Shown: positions 16,481 to 24,800 of the stretch, in pieces
Numbering within the stretch: position 1 is the stretch's first letter
Layout of the letters: every line of letters begins with the position of its first letter
Assembly (NCBI GenBank): GCA_902762905.1
Contig: CACWQE010000016.1
Span: 1 to 48,027, forward strand
Length of the DNA stretch: 48,027 bases
From: an uncultured Lachnospiraceae bacterium
Lineage (GTDB): Bacteria > Bacillota > Clostridia > Lachnospirales > Lachnospiraceae
Reading direction: 5' to 3'
The notes under the pieces: model-generated
Told to the model about the DNA's origin: nothing
What the model saw: the letters and a program-made list of their open reading frames with translations, nothing else
Databases searched by the model: none
Program-made: the position numbers and the translations under genes

Positions 16481-16570
16481 CTTATCTCAGTATGCATCCC
16501 GGCTTATTCAGCGTGATGACGTTATGCATAACACTCCAATGGAATGTGAACTACTCCCTAATATTTGTTC
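16463..16570 (-). ncRNA. yybP-ykoY (manganese) riboswitch aptamer
   Basis: The minus-strand leader between promoter and antiporter has the conserved elements of this class in order: AGGGAGTAG, then CGTCATCACGCTGAATAAG followed by CCGG, then GCATAC, then ACGAGACTA. ACAAATATTAG at the 5' end can pair with CTATTATTGT at the 3' end to close helix P1. This class binds Mn2+ and turns on exporters when manganese is high. The other genes downstream are the cation antiporter and a patatin lipase. I identified it by motif order, not by a covariance model. Confidence 0.82.
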
Positions 16571-16571
16571 T

Positions 16572-16600
16572 AGCCTATCACAAATTTGTCTTTTCGTCAA
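16572..16600 (-). promoter_or_regulatory. Promoter of the riboswitch-antiporter-patatin transcript
   Basis: On the minus strand TTGACG (16595-16600) and TAGGCT (16572-16577) are separated by 17 bases. Transcription would begin near 16565, right at the 5' end of the riboswitch. Confidence 0.65.
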
Positions 16601-16650
16601 TTCCATTCTGATAAAAATATAATAATAAACATCATTTATGCAACTATGCA

Positions 16651-18378
16651 TTAAGAAAAATGAATCTCGGCAATGAACTGATCCTCTTCACACCGTAATA
16701 ATAAATGATATCCACTCTCTTCCACGATATGTTTCACAATGGCAAGTCCCATTCCACTTCCCTTTTTCCCATTCCGGCTATTATCTCCCTTCACAAAAGG
16801 TTTCACAAGTTCCTCGACGGAAACATCTAACCTTCCTGCCATTATATTGGATATGCACATAGAATACTCTGTCAACTGCACCTGTATTACGGTTTCCTCT
16901 TTTGCATATTTGATCGCATTACTAAGCAGATTTTCCATTACCTGCTTCATACCTTCTACATCTGCCTTAATAACTGCTTCCCCTTCGATCTGCATCTGTA
17001 GTCTGGCTTCATCTAATAGTCCCTTGTATTTTTCCATACATCTTTTGGTAACTGTATACATCGATACTTCGTCTTTCACCAGAATACGATGTGTCGTTTC
17101 AACTCTTGCAAGTTCTAATATATTACCAACCATCTCATTCATATACTGTGCATTTTCTAAAATAGCCTTACAATAATACTCCGTCTTTTCTATATGTACC
17201 TTATTCACCAGATTCTCAGCATATCCGGATATTGCAGTAAGCGGTGTTTTCAGATCATGTGCCATAGCATTTGTCGTTTCCCGTCGATACACATCCATAT
17301 CATACTGACTCTTCCGCACCATATAGGTATAATATGCGGATGCCAGAGAACTTAACACCACAACCACCAACAGCAAACCATATACCAACGCAATCCATTT
17401 ACCATAATCCGAAAACATACTATAATGTGCTGCTATAACAATCTTCGCTTGTATTGCACCACCTATATTTCTTGATTGAGTCATAATATAATCTGTACCG
17501 CCTAATATCTTACTAGACAATTGTGTATCATCATCCCACAATCCTTCCCCAATCCGAATCTTCTCCCCAGACCAGATATCCCGTTCCGTATAATTCCGCA
17601 ACAACTGATCTGCAACTGCATCCTGTTCATCCCCACTAAAACGCAATGGTCCCAACAAATGATATCCTTCTTCTTCCACCATAATGTGATCATATCCCGA
17701 TGTATCTTTTGGCGTAAAATCATATTCCCTTACAACCGTATAATTCTCCTCTCCATTTTCGTTCCACTTACGAAGCTCTACTTTGCCCGGAATATATGTT
17801 CCACCCTTAATATATATATCCTCTATATAGATTTCTGACTGATATCCCTGAAATCCTTTTTTCTTTCCAAAACGATCCGAACTCAAATCTAATGACTGAT
17901 CATACTCTGTAAATACAGGTCTTAATATTTCATTCGGACATTCATAAATGCGGCTTTTCTCTTCACTGTCATTTCGCCCTAATACAATATAACTCATTTC
18001 TTCTTTCTGTGCATATGCCTGCTGCCGGTCACCACGATACAACTGTATGGCGCATCCACCGTTAGCTTCTGGAGAGCCACCCATCTGCACATCCATGATC
18101 CAATGAATCGCTGTTCTCCATAACTCCTGCATTTGCCCTGCTCTCAAATTATCCATGGCATATATATCATTGTGCCAGTTCTCAATCTGATTGACAATCA
18201 CATTGCACTTCATCTCATAATCTTTTGCGACATAATTTCGGTAGAAATGAACTGCAATCCCCGTTCCTAACAATCCAAGTATGATAGCACAACCTGACAG
18301 GATAAACATTCTCTCCCGCCATATCCGAAAAAAACTTGGTTGCATTACCTTGCGTTTTCCTCTCTTCATTCTATTCAC
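16651..18378 (-). CDS. Sensor histidine kinase
   Basis: A 575-residue membrane kinase. One helix (residues about 25-48) and a second (about 325-352) enclose a large external sensing region of roughly 275 residues without a motif I know. The cytoplasmic part has the HisKA phosphorylation site AMAHDLKTPLTAISGY, the N box VMENLLSNAIKYAKE and the G box GKKGSGMGLAIVKHIVEESG. It forms a pair with the response regulator directly upstream, whose stop overlaps its start (ATGA). The signal and targets are unknown; cell-envelope stress would be a common role for such pairs. Confidence 0.92.
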   Translation of the reverse strand: MNRMKRGKRKVMQPSFFRIWRERMFILSGCAIILGLLGTGIAVHFYRNYVAKDYEMKCNVIVNQIENWHNDIYAMDNLRAGQMQELWRTAIHWIMDVQMGGSPEANGGCAIQLYRGDRQQAYAQKEEMSYIVLGRNDSEEKSRIYECPNEILRPVFTEYDQSLDLSSDRFGKKKGFQGYQSEIYIEDIYIKGGTYIPGKVELRKWNENGEENYTVVREYDFTPKDTSGYDHIMVEEEGYHLLGPLRFSGDEQDAVADQLLRNYTERDIWSGEKIRIGEGLWDDDTQLSSKILGGTDYIMTQSRNIGGAIQAKIVIAAHYSMFSDYGKWIALVYGLLLVVVVLSSLASAYYTYMVRKSQYDMDVYRRETTNAMAHDLKTPLTAISGYAENLVNKVHIEKTEYYCKAILENAQYMNEMVGNILELARVETTHRILVKDEVSMYTVTKRCMEKYKGLLDEARLQMQIEGEAVIKADVEGMKQVMENLLSNAIKYAKEETVIQVQLTEYSMCISNIMAGRLDVSVEELVKPFVKGDNSRNGKKGSGMGLAIVKHIVEESGYHLLLRCEEDQFIAEIHFS

Positions 18379-19052
18379 TCCTCTATCTTATAGCCTTTTG
18401 TGATCACTGTCTTAATCTGGCCTCCTGTCTGCCCTAATGCCTTTCTGAGCTTCTTCACATGATTATCCACCACTCTCTCATTTCCATCATAATCATATCC
18501 CCAGATCCGAAGTAATAATGTATCCCGTTCCACGACCAGATTCTTATGTTCCATCAGATATTTCAAAATCATATATTCCTTCGGTGGTAATTCCACATTC
18601 TCTCCATTTGCCGTCACCTCGAAGCTAGCCGGATTCAATGTAATATTGCCACAGGTCAGCATCAAACTTCCTACCATACCTTTTGCTCTCTTGATCATAG
18701 CCTTTACTTTTGCATACAGCTCTGCTAAAGAAAATGGTTTTACAATATAATCGTCGCACCCTAGATCATATCCATACAATATATCCTCTTCTCTTCCTCT
18801 CGCAGTCAGGAATATAATTGGACAGATACTGTTTCTCCGTATCATCCGGCACAACGAAAAACCATCCATTCCCGGCAACATGATATCTAACAATACGAGA
18901 TCATACTCCCTCTCATATATGTAGTCCATTCCCTCCTCGCCATCTTTGGCCATATCCAATATGAATTTCTCGTCTTTTTTTGCAGAAAAATAATCGCCTA
19001 TAATCTCCCGGATCTGAGCGTCGTCCTCCACTAACAATATATGATATTCCAT
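18375..19052 (-). CDS. OmpR-family response regulator
   Basis: Receiver domain at residues 1-120 with the acidic pair (LLVEDDAQ), the phosphorylated Asp in YDLVLLDIMLPGMDG, the Thr in IIFLTARG and the Lys in DDYIVKPFS. A winged-helix DNA-binding domain follows (ELPPKEYMILKYLMEHKN; VVDNHVKKLRKALG; IKTVITKGYKIEE). The ATG at 19052 has AGGAGG six bases upstream, which decides the start. It is first in an operon with the kinase. Confidence 0.94.
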   Translation of the reverse strand: MEYHILLVEDDAQIREIIGDYFSAKKDEKFILDMAKDGEEGMDYIYEREYDLVLLDIMLPGMDGFSLCRMIRRNSICPIIFLTARGREEDILYGYDLGCDDYIVKPFSLAELYAKVKAMIKRAKGMVGSLMLTCGNITLNPASFEVTANGENVELPPKEYMILKYLMEHKNLVVERDTLLLRIWGYDYDGNERVVDNHVKKLRKALGQTGGQIKTVITKGYKIEE

Positions 19053-19162
19053 GTATTTCCTCCTTTCTGACCTCATTGTACACAAACTATATATCTTTTC
19101 TATATCCTTATAATAACCCGACCCATAATTTTTGTCTTATATGAAAACTTCCTAATTAAAGT

Positions 19163-19206
19163 AAAAAAATCCCCTCTACACAATCTACATCGCATAAAAG
19201 GGGATT
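19163..19206 (-). terminator. Terminator of the aminopeptidase gene
   Basis: On the minus strand AATCCCCT pairs with AGGGGATT around a loop and is followed by a run of seven T. It lies about 20 bases after the aminopeptidase stop and isolates it from the two-component operon. Confidence 0.82.
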
Positions 19207-19224
19207 CACTTACTATATAAGATT

Positions 19225-21300
19225 CTATTTTTCCTGAAATGGCTCGTTTAACATATCACAGCCAGGCAATACAAAACGCCCATTCTCTATAATTGCTACT
19301 TCGGTGCCGTCTTCATGTACACTGACGATCTTGAATATCTCATCATAAGGAATGGTAATATCTGTATGACAGTTAAAATATGCTGCATTCATATCCGTGT
19401 CCCGAAGCAGAGAACACTCATTATCCTTGGCAACAATCTCCTTACCATCTGGATTATATAACCGCACTTCCTCACTGTGACTATAGCACGTATCCCCCAC
19501 CGCAAAATGCGGTCCCATCTTCTCCACGATCAAAATCGGCAATTTGTAGACAATATCATATGCATTCGCCATCACATATGCTGTCGTATTCGTCCCAATC
19601 GCAAATTCACCAATTGGCAGAGTCTCACGGTTAAATAGGACATTTTCCTTAATATATGCCTTATTCTCCTCCTCTGTCTCAAAATTGTCACATGTATAAT
19701 TTGTAATCTTTCCATCCTCAAAGATTAACATAATATTCTTGTAATTCAGATCATTCAAATATACCTCAGAAACATTCAAAACACCATGCGTTCCTGTTAA
19801 TTTTGGTGAAGTAAATACCTCTCCTACCGGAATATTCACATCGGCAGTACAGTTCTCAAAATTCGTCTCCTTATCTGGATTCTGTCTTTCATGCATCATA
19901 ACCGTCATATCTGTTTGGTTATCCCCTGCACCGAGAACCCTCACAGACTCAGCCTTGTCCAATTCATCAATAAGGATCTGCTGTACTTTCTTATAGGCCT
20001 CATTGTCTAATGTATTCACTTTCACAATTGCCTGAAAAATCTCCTCAAAATTCTCACCAATCTCTGGTAATGGATATGCAATGATTGTAAAACTATAGTC
20101 ACTTTGTGGAATATATTCATTCACAATCTGTGAACTTTCAGTTGTCATAGCAACCGAAAGTTTCTGTTGTTTTTCTGAAAAAGTGAGCACCTCTTTCTTA
20201 TTCTGTGGCTCAAATGGCTTCTCACCAAATACTTCAATCACCGCTGGACCCGCATATTCCTTTGCCAATTGTTTCCGGTTCTCATATGCACTATGCAAAA
20301 CAGCAATCTTTCGTTCCACAAATGCCTTATCCAGAAATAACATCTCATCCATTCGATGATCGTAATCATATTGCTTATTTGCTGCTGTAGCCGTATATCC
20401 CGGACGCAGCGTAAGCCGTCGGTTCACCCGTGCAACCGGCGCACGATAGATAACAGGTGTTAACCCCATCTTTTCAAACTGACCGATTGCCGCCCGTACC
20501 ATCCGTTCCTGTCCAATCGCATACCGGATATTCACAGTCTTTTTCTTAGACAGATCAATCCCAGCAATCCGAAAACCTTCTTCATAACCATGTGTATACG
20601 TATATGCCATTGCATTAATCTCTTCCTGCGGCATACGATTCAGGAATTGTGCTAATTTCCACTCATTATCTGTAATGTATTCCCCGTACCGGAACAGATA
20701 TCGTAGATCATTCAGATCACTTTTCATTATAATATCCGTCGCAAAGGAAAGCTCTGGATCTAATATCTCCCTGGTACGATAATCCACAGTATGATCCGCA
20801 TAATCACTCACAAAATAATAGATAGTATCCTGAATCTCTTTCGCTTGTGGCATTCCTTCCTCAAATAAACAAAGAATCTCCACTAATAATTCCAAATGAA
20901 TCGTCAGGTCGAATAAACGATGCTCCACAATATAGATAATTCCGCCTCGTAATTCTGTGTATAGAAATGAAAGTAATGAACCATACTCCTGTCCTAGCCT
21001 GGCAACTGCATACGTTGGATTCGCATAACTTGTTTCATATGCATCCGGTAAAATATCCGCATACAATCCACGATTATATTCCCGAATTGTGTCTACATCC
21101 TGCGCCCACAACATTCCGGTCTCAATCTGATACTTCCAATCCAGCAGCAATTCCACAAAATCAGCCATCTTTTTAAAATAATCTAAAAAAGGTTCCTGTA
21201 TTCTGGTTTCCATTGTAAATGCATCAATCCGCTCACATGCTAGTGCCAACCGTTCTTGTATGCTCTCATTTTCTTTCTGAAACAATTCTTTATATTCCAT
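19225..21300 (-). CDS. M29-type aminopeptidase with long N-terminal extension
   Basis: The C-terminal part (about residues 290-690) has features of the M29 aminopeptidase T/PepS family, metal-dependent exopeptidases: a Glu in NIPVGEVFTSPKLTGTHG, a second in LPIGEFAIGTNT, the GPHFAVGDTCYSHSEE segment with His, and FNCHTDITI with His and Asp. The N-terminal 280 or so residues are extra compared with the usual family size of about 400 and are helical with no motif I recognise. It has no signal peptide, so it acts in the cytoplasm. The ATG at 21300 is chosen for AAAGGAAAG upstream; the frame runs back to 21351, overlapping the previous gene. Confidence 0.83.
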   Translation of the reverse strand: MEYKELFQKENESIQERLALACERIDAFTMETRIQEPFLDYFKKMADFVELLLDWKYQIETGMLWAQDVDTIREYNRGLYADILPDAYETSYANPTYAVARLGQEYGSLLSFLYTELRGGIIYIVEHRLFDLTIHLELLVEILCLFEEGMPQAKEIQDTIYYFVSDYADHTVDYRTREILDPELSFATDIIMKSDLNDLRYLFRYGEYITDNEWKLAQFLNRMPQEEINAMAYTYTHGYEEGFRIAGIDLSKKKTVNIRYAIGQERMVRAAIGQFEKMGLTPVIYRAPVARVNRRLTLRPGYTATAANKQYDYDHRMDEMLFLDKAFVERKIAVLHSAYENRKQLAKEYAGPAVIEVFGEKPFEPQNKKEVLTFSEKQQKLSVAMTTESSQIVNEYIPQSDYSFTIIAYPLPEIGENFEEIFQAIVKVNTLDNEAYKKVQQILIDELDKAESVRVLGAGDNQTDMTVMMHERQNPDKETNFENCTADVNIPVGEVFTSPKLTGTHGVLNVSEVYLNDLNYKNIMLIFEDGKITNYTCDNFETEEENKAYIKENVLFNRETLPIGEFAIGTNTTAYVMANAYDIVYKLPILIVEKMGPHFAVGDTCYSHSEEVRLYNPDGKEIVAKDNECSLLRDTDMNAAYFNCHTDITIPYDEIFKIVSVHEDGTEVAIIENGRFVLPGCDMLNEPFQEK

Positions 21301-21338
21301 TCCTGTTCTTTCCTTTCCCATATTATCACTAACTATTG

Positions 21339-21653
21339 CTACATTACCCATCCAACAACATATAATACAATCGCTAAAAGAACCGGAATCATATTACAGA
21401 TTCCAGCAATTCTTTTCATTAGCATACCACCATCCTGAGATCTCCATGCAGCAATCGTGAATACAATTCCCGTAATAGCAAGTAGTAATGCACCGATTCC
21501 TAACAACCCAACCGCTGCCGGACCTTTCCCATCATACAGATAGGACATGACAACCGCCCCAATAAGACACACAATTGACAAACCAGCTAACACACAGGCA
21601 ATCACTGCATCCACACTGACATTCTTCACACTATAAGCACTTTCTTTCAGCAT
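21339..21653 (-). CDS. Small three-helix membrane protein (DUF6142-like)
   Basis: A 104-residue protein with three hydrophobic helices (AVIACVLAGLSIVCLIGAVV; GLLGIGALLLAITGIVFTIA; NMIPVLLAIVLYVVGWV) after a short polar start (MLKESAYSVKNVS). The glycine-rich turn and the AAWRSQDGG stretch are like DUF6142 proteins of Lachnospiraceae, which is a tentative match. The ATG at 21653 has GGAG eight bases upstream. It overlaps the end of the VanZ-like gene and lies just before the aminopeptidase, so the three are probably one operon. Confidence 0.65.
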   Translation of the reverse strand: MLKESAYSVKNVSVDAVIACVLAGLSIVCLIGAVVMSYLYDGKGPAAVGLLGIGALLLAITGIVFTIAAWRSQDGGMLMKRIAGICNMIPVLLAIVLYVVGWVM

Positions 21654-22128
21654 TTCGCTCACTCCTTCTATTAATCAGTAAAAGGATATAATATACCCAA
21701 AAACCCAACAAACCGCCAAGCGTGTTCAATATCAGATCATCCACATCAAACACACCCACTCTGGCAACTAATTGTAATAATTCAACACTCAGACTAAATA
21801 AAAAGGTATATCCCACCGCCTGATACCATCTTGTCTTTTGATTCACAACCCACCGGATCAATGCACCAAACGGCATAAATGCAACTACATTACCAGCCAG
21901 ATTAATTACAGAATAGTAAGCTCCGATCGTCTGCCAGTATACAGCAAACCGCTTAATCTCCTGAAATGGAATTAAATTATACTGCAATGTGCGGTGCCCA
22001 TCCATTCTTCCAAATCCATCACTCAGTAATAAAAAGTACACCAGCACGATCATATAAATACCAAAACATATTCGACTGATAATTCGAATAATCTTTCTTT
22101 TTCTCATACTCTGCCCATCTTTTCTCAT
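21631..22128 (-). CDS. VanZ-like membrane protein
   Basis: A 165-residue protein with four hydrophobic helices and the VanZ-family marks: YNLIPFQEIKRF, NLAGNVVAFMPFGALI, SLSVELLQLVARVGVFDVDD and LILNTLGGLLGFWVY. VanZ-like proteins are linked to low-level glycopeptide resistance in some species, but most chromosomal copies have no proven role. A second ATG at 22107 is possible; neither has a strong ribosome binding site. Confidence 0.87.
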   Translation of the reverse strand: MRKDGQSMRKRKIIRIISRICFGIYMIVLVYFLLLSDGFGRMDGHRTLQYNLIPFQEIKRFAVYWQTIGAYYSVINLAGNVVAFMPFGALIRWVVNQKTRWYQAVGYTFLFSLSVELLQLVARVGVFDVDDLILNTLGGLLGFWVYYILLLINRRSERNAERKCL

Positions 22129-22156
22129 TCTCTCTTATCCATAGATTGTACCATAG

Positions 22157-22193
22157 AAAAAGGGACCGCCGCAATATCCAATGTGACAGTCCC
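22157..22193 (-). terminator. Terminator of the LTA-synthase-like gene
   Basis: On the minus strand GGGACTGTC pairs with GGCGGTCCC (including G-U pairs), followed by TTTTTC. It lies just beyond the stop of the upstream gene. Confidence 0.78.
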
Positions 22194-22202
22194 GTACATT
22201 CT

Positions 22203-24662
22203 TTATTTCTCTGTTGTTACTTCGGTTGTTGCTTCTGTCGCTTCTTCTGTAGATATCTCCTGTGTGGTATCTACAGTTTCTACATCTTTGATCGACACCG
22301 TATTCGTTACCGACAGTACAACATGATCATCGCCAGCCTGTGCTACATATAGCTCTTCCCCATCCTTAACCTCTTCTAACGGAACCGTCAGAATTCGAGA
22401 ACCCTGCCAGGTTGTATCCACTGACTTACCATCAATATACACAACTGAATATAAGTTAAATCCATCTCCATATATCCATAACTTATCCCCCTTGATCTCG
22501 CAATGATCGACAGATATATCCCGAATTCCCATCTTCATATCTGTTGTCGGGAATGGATTATGTCCATCAAATGCATAATCATTACCGTATAAAGTATCGT
22601 ATTCTAACATCTCCAACTTATCAAGATATCCTTGCTGGTCATTACTATTCATATAACGGGTATGGAAATTCTGCATCAGACCACCTTTGATTCCCAAACG
22701 GTTAAAAATATAGGTACTTGCCTGATAAGCTGTAAAATTCTTATGCTCTACCGGCAGATTCATATTGTCCCACATGATCCATTCTGTCTGATATAATGTA
22801 ATCCCATCCAAGTCATCTTCTTCTAAGTTCAAACTTGGTAAATGATCACCATACATAAATACTACCGTCGGCTCATCTAAACGTTCTAACTTAGCGATCA
22901 GATCTCCAACCATCATATCAGTCTCGCGGCACATATTAATATAATATTCCCAGGCAGCTTCCTTTTCCGTATCTCCCTGATACTTACCGCCAAAATAACA
23001 GGTAAGTCCTGTCATAGTATCTGTATGTTTCTTCGGATATCTTCCATGTCCCTGTACGGTAATCGTTGTGATATAATCTCTGCCCTCTGTCTGCATCATA
23101 CGCTGTATCATGAGGTCATCTAAGATATTATCCTTTGCCCATCCTCGTGGTGTCTTATTCAGACCATACATGTGCTCCATTCCTGTAAAGTTATCAAATC
23201 CAAGATTCGCATAATCAATGTATCTGGAATAGAATGTCGCATCATTATTATGAAATCCTGCCGTTGCATAACCCAAACGTTTCAGATCATATGCCATGGA
23301 ATCACATGTTGTACTACGCATAACCGTCTTAAATGGGTATTCGCCTGCCCCAAAGAACTGTGTACTCATACCAGTCTGTACTTCAAACTCCGTATTGGCT
23401 GTACCAGCTCCTACCGCCGGAACAGTAAATAAACCTGTAGAATACTTTTCCTTCAACGCAGTCAAAGTCGGCATTGGATCCTCAGACGGATAGAAGTCTT
23501 TCATATATTTGGTATCAAAAATAGATTCCAACTGAATAATAATAATATTCGGATTTTCTTTTGTTGCTTTCTCATTCGTATAATACGTAACGGTTCCTGC
23601 ATCACTACGCTCCGTTGTCACGGTAGTATTTGCTTCCGTTGTTGATTCTGTAGACACATTCTGCTCTGTACTACTCTCTGTTGTCTCAGTACTACTTTCG
23701 GAATCTTCCTGTGTATCCGCTTCCGTATCATTTTCTGTTGTAGAATGGTCTACCACATCAAGATCCGTACCGGTTACCGTGGTGCTCTCTGTCTGATCTG
23801 AGGTCTTTGCTTCCTCAGATGCCTGTTCTGCCTCTTCCTTTGTATCAAAGATCACATCTGACTTATCATACTCTAATGCATCTGTAATTGCCTTCACGGT
23901 TGCTTCACTGTAATCTTTTGGCTTACTGATACCAACATCAATAATACTATTCGAAAAACAATAAGCAAATCCATAATCATTATAAGCATATGCCAGATTA
24001 CCAAAATTGTCCGATACTGTCTGTGTCTCCACCGCTACCTTAGTCAACGTCCATATCATCACAATACTCATACATACATATGCAGATGCCCGGAATGGTC
24101 TTCTCTTACTCTTTGACTTCGGTAAACGAATATACAAATATACTAATAATGCCAATAGCAAAATAATACCAATTACACTAAGCACCATCTGCCACTTTGC
24201 CATGTATTTATCCAGCATGGTCATAACATTACGGATCATCAACACATCAATTGCGGAGAACGGTGTCGTTCTGAAACATAATACGATCCAATTGGCAAAT
24301 GCAGAGATTACCCACATGGCACACACAAACACCATTGCAAACACCTTTCTCTTAGCAAACAACACAAGAGACAATGTGACAAAGATAATAAACGCATTAT
24401 ATAAGAACACCAACGGTGACTTACCAATGAATATAAATGCCTTCAAAAACGAATGTCTGCTTAAAACTTCTAAGAAAAAATTCAATACGCATGCCAACAG
24501 CAAATAGGAAACAAAAGGAATCTTACATACCCGTATCACAGCCTGCATTCCTTTCGTTGCTGCAAAACGACGAAATGGCTTAGCCACCGTATTTCCTACC
24601 TGCTTTGCTTTCTGTTTCAGCACTCCTAATCCATGCTTCATCTTATTCCATATATCTTTCAT
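22203..24662 (-). CDS. LTA synthase family phosphoglycerol transferase-like protein
   Basis: An 819-residue membrane enzyme of the LtaS/sulfatase fold. The first half has about five helices (residues 50-220). The extracellular catalytic domain carries IIIIQLESIFD (Glu metal ligand), GAGTANTEFEVQTG (the Thr nucleophile), TVQGHGRYP, and FMYGDHLPSLN (Asp and His ligands). Family members transfer glycerophosphate from phosphatidylglycerol to a glycolipid-linked chain. Two parts are unusual: a Ser/Thr/Glu-rich insert of about 100 residues between membrane and catalytic domains, and a C-terminal Ig-like segment ending in another Thr/Glu-rich tail. These may be spacers through the wall. The ATG at 24662 is preferred. 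It lies about 140 bases downstream of the ABC pair. Confidence 0.88.
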   Translation of the reverse strand: MKDIWNKMKHGLGVLKQKAKQVGNTVAKPFRRFAATKGMQAVIRVCKIPFVSYLLLACVLNFFLEVLSRHSFLKAFIFIGKSPLVFLYNAFIIFVTLSLVLFAKRKVFAMVFVCAMWVISAFANWIVLCFRTTPFSAIDVLMIRNVMTMLDKYMAKWQMVLSVIGIILLLALLVYLYIRLPKSKSKRRPFRASAYVCMSIVMIWTLTKVAVETQTVSDNFGNLAYAYNDYGFAYCFSNSIIDVGISKPKDYSEATVKAITDALEYDKSDVIFDTKEEAEQASEEAKTSDQTESTTVTGTDLDVVDHSTTENDTEADTQEDSESSTETTESSTEQNVSTESTTEANTTVTTERSDAGTVTYYTNEKATKENPNIIIIQLESIFDTKYMKDFYPSEDPMPTLTALKEKYSTGLFTVPAVGAGTANTEFEVQTGMSTQFFGAGEYPFKTVMRSTTCDSMAYDLKRLGYATAGFHNNDATFYSRYIDYANLGFDNFTGMEHMYGLNKTPRGWAKDNILDDLMIQRMMQTEGRDYITTITVQGHGRYPKKHTDTMTGLTCYFGGKYQGDTEKEAAWEYYINMCRETDMMVGDLIAKLERLDEPTVVFMYGDHLPSLNLEEDDLDGITLYQTEWIMWDNMNLPVEHKNFTAYQASTYIFNRLGIKGGLMQNFHTRYMNSNDQQGYLDKLEMLEYDTLYGNDYAFDGHNPFPTTDMKMGIRDISVDHCEIKGDKLWIYGDGFNLYSVVYIDGKSVDTTWQGSRILTVPLEEVKDGEELYVAQAGDDHVVLSVTNTVSIKDVETVDTTQEISTEEATEATTEVTTEK

Positions 24663-24800
24663 TTCTCTCTTCTTCCTTACCTTTTTCACAAACAATGCTT
24701 TCGGTATCTCTCCGAAAGCACTGTGTTCAAACTATTTCCTATGCTAATATACCATGGTTTTTTAAAAAAGCAAGTCTATTCACATTTTTTTAAGAATTGA

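Noticed and set aside
24704..24728. Terminator between the ABC pair and the LTA-synthase-like gene
   Set aside because: TGCTTTCGG/CCGAAAGCA makes a 9-bp stem, but no convincing T-run follows on the minus strand, so read-through is as likely.
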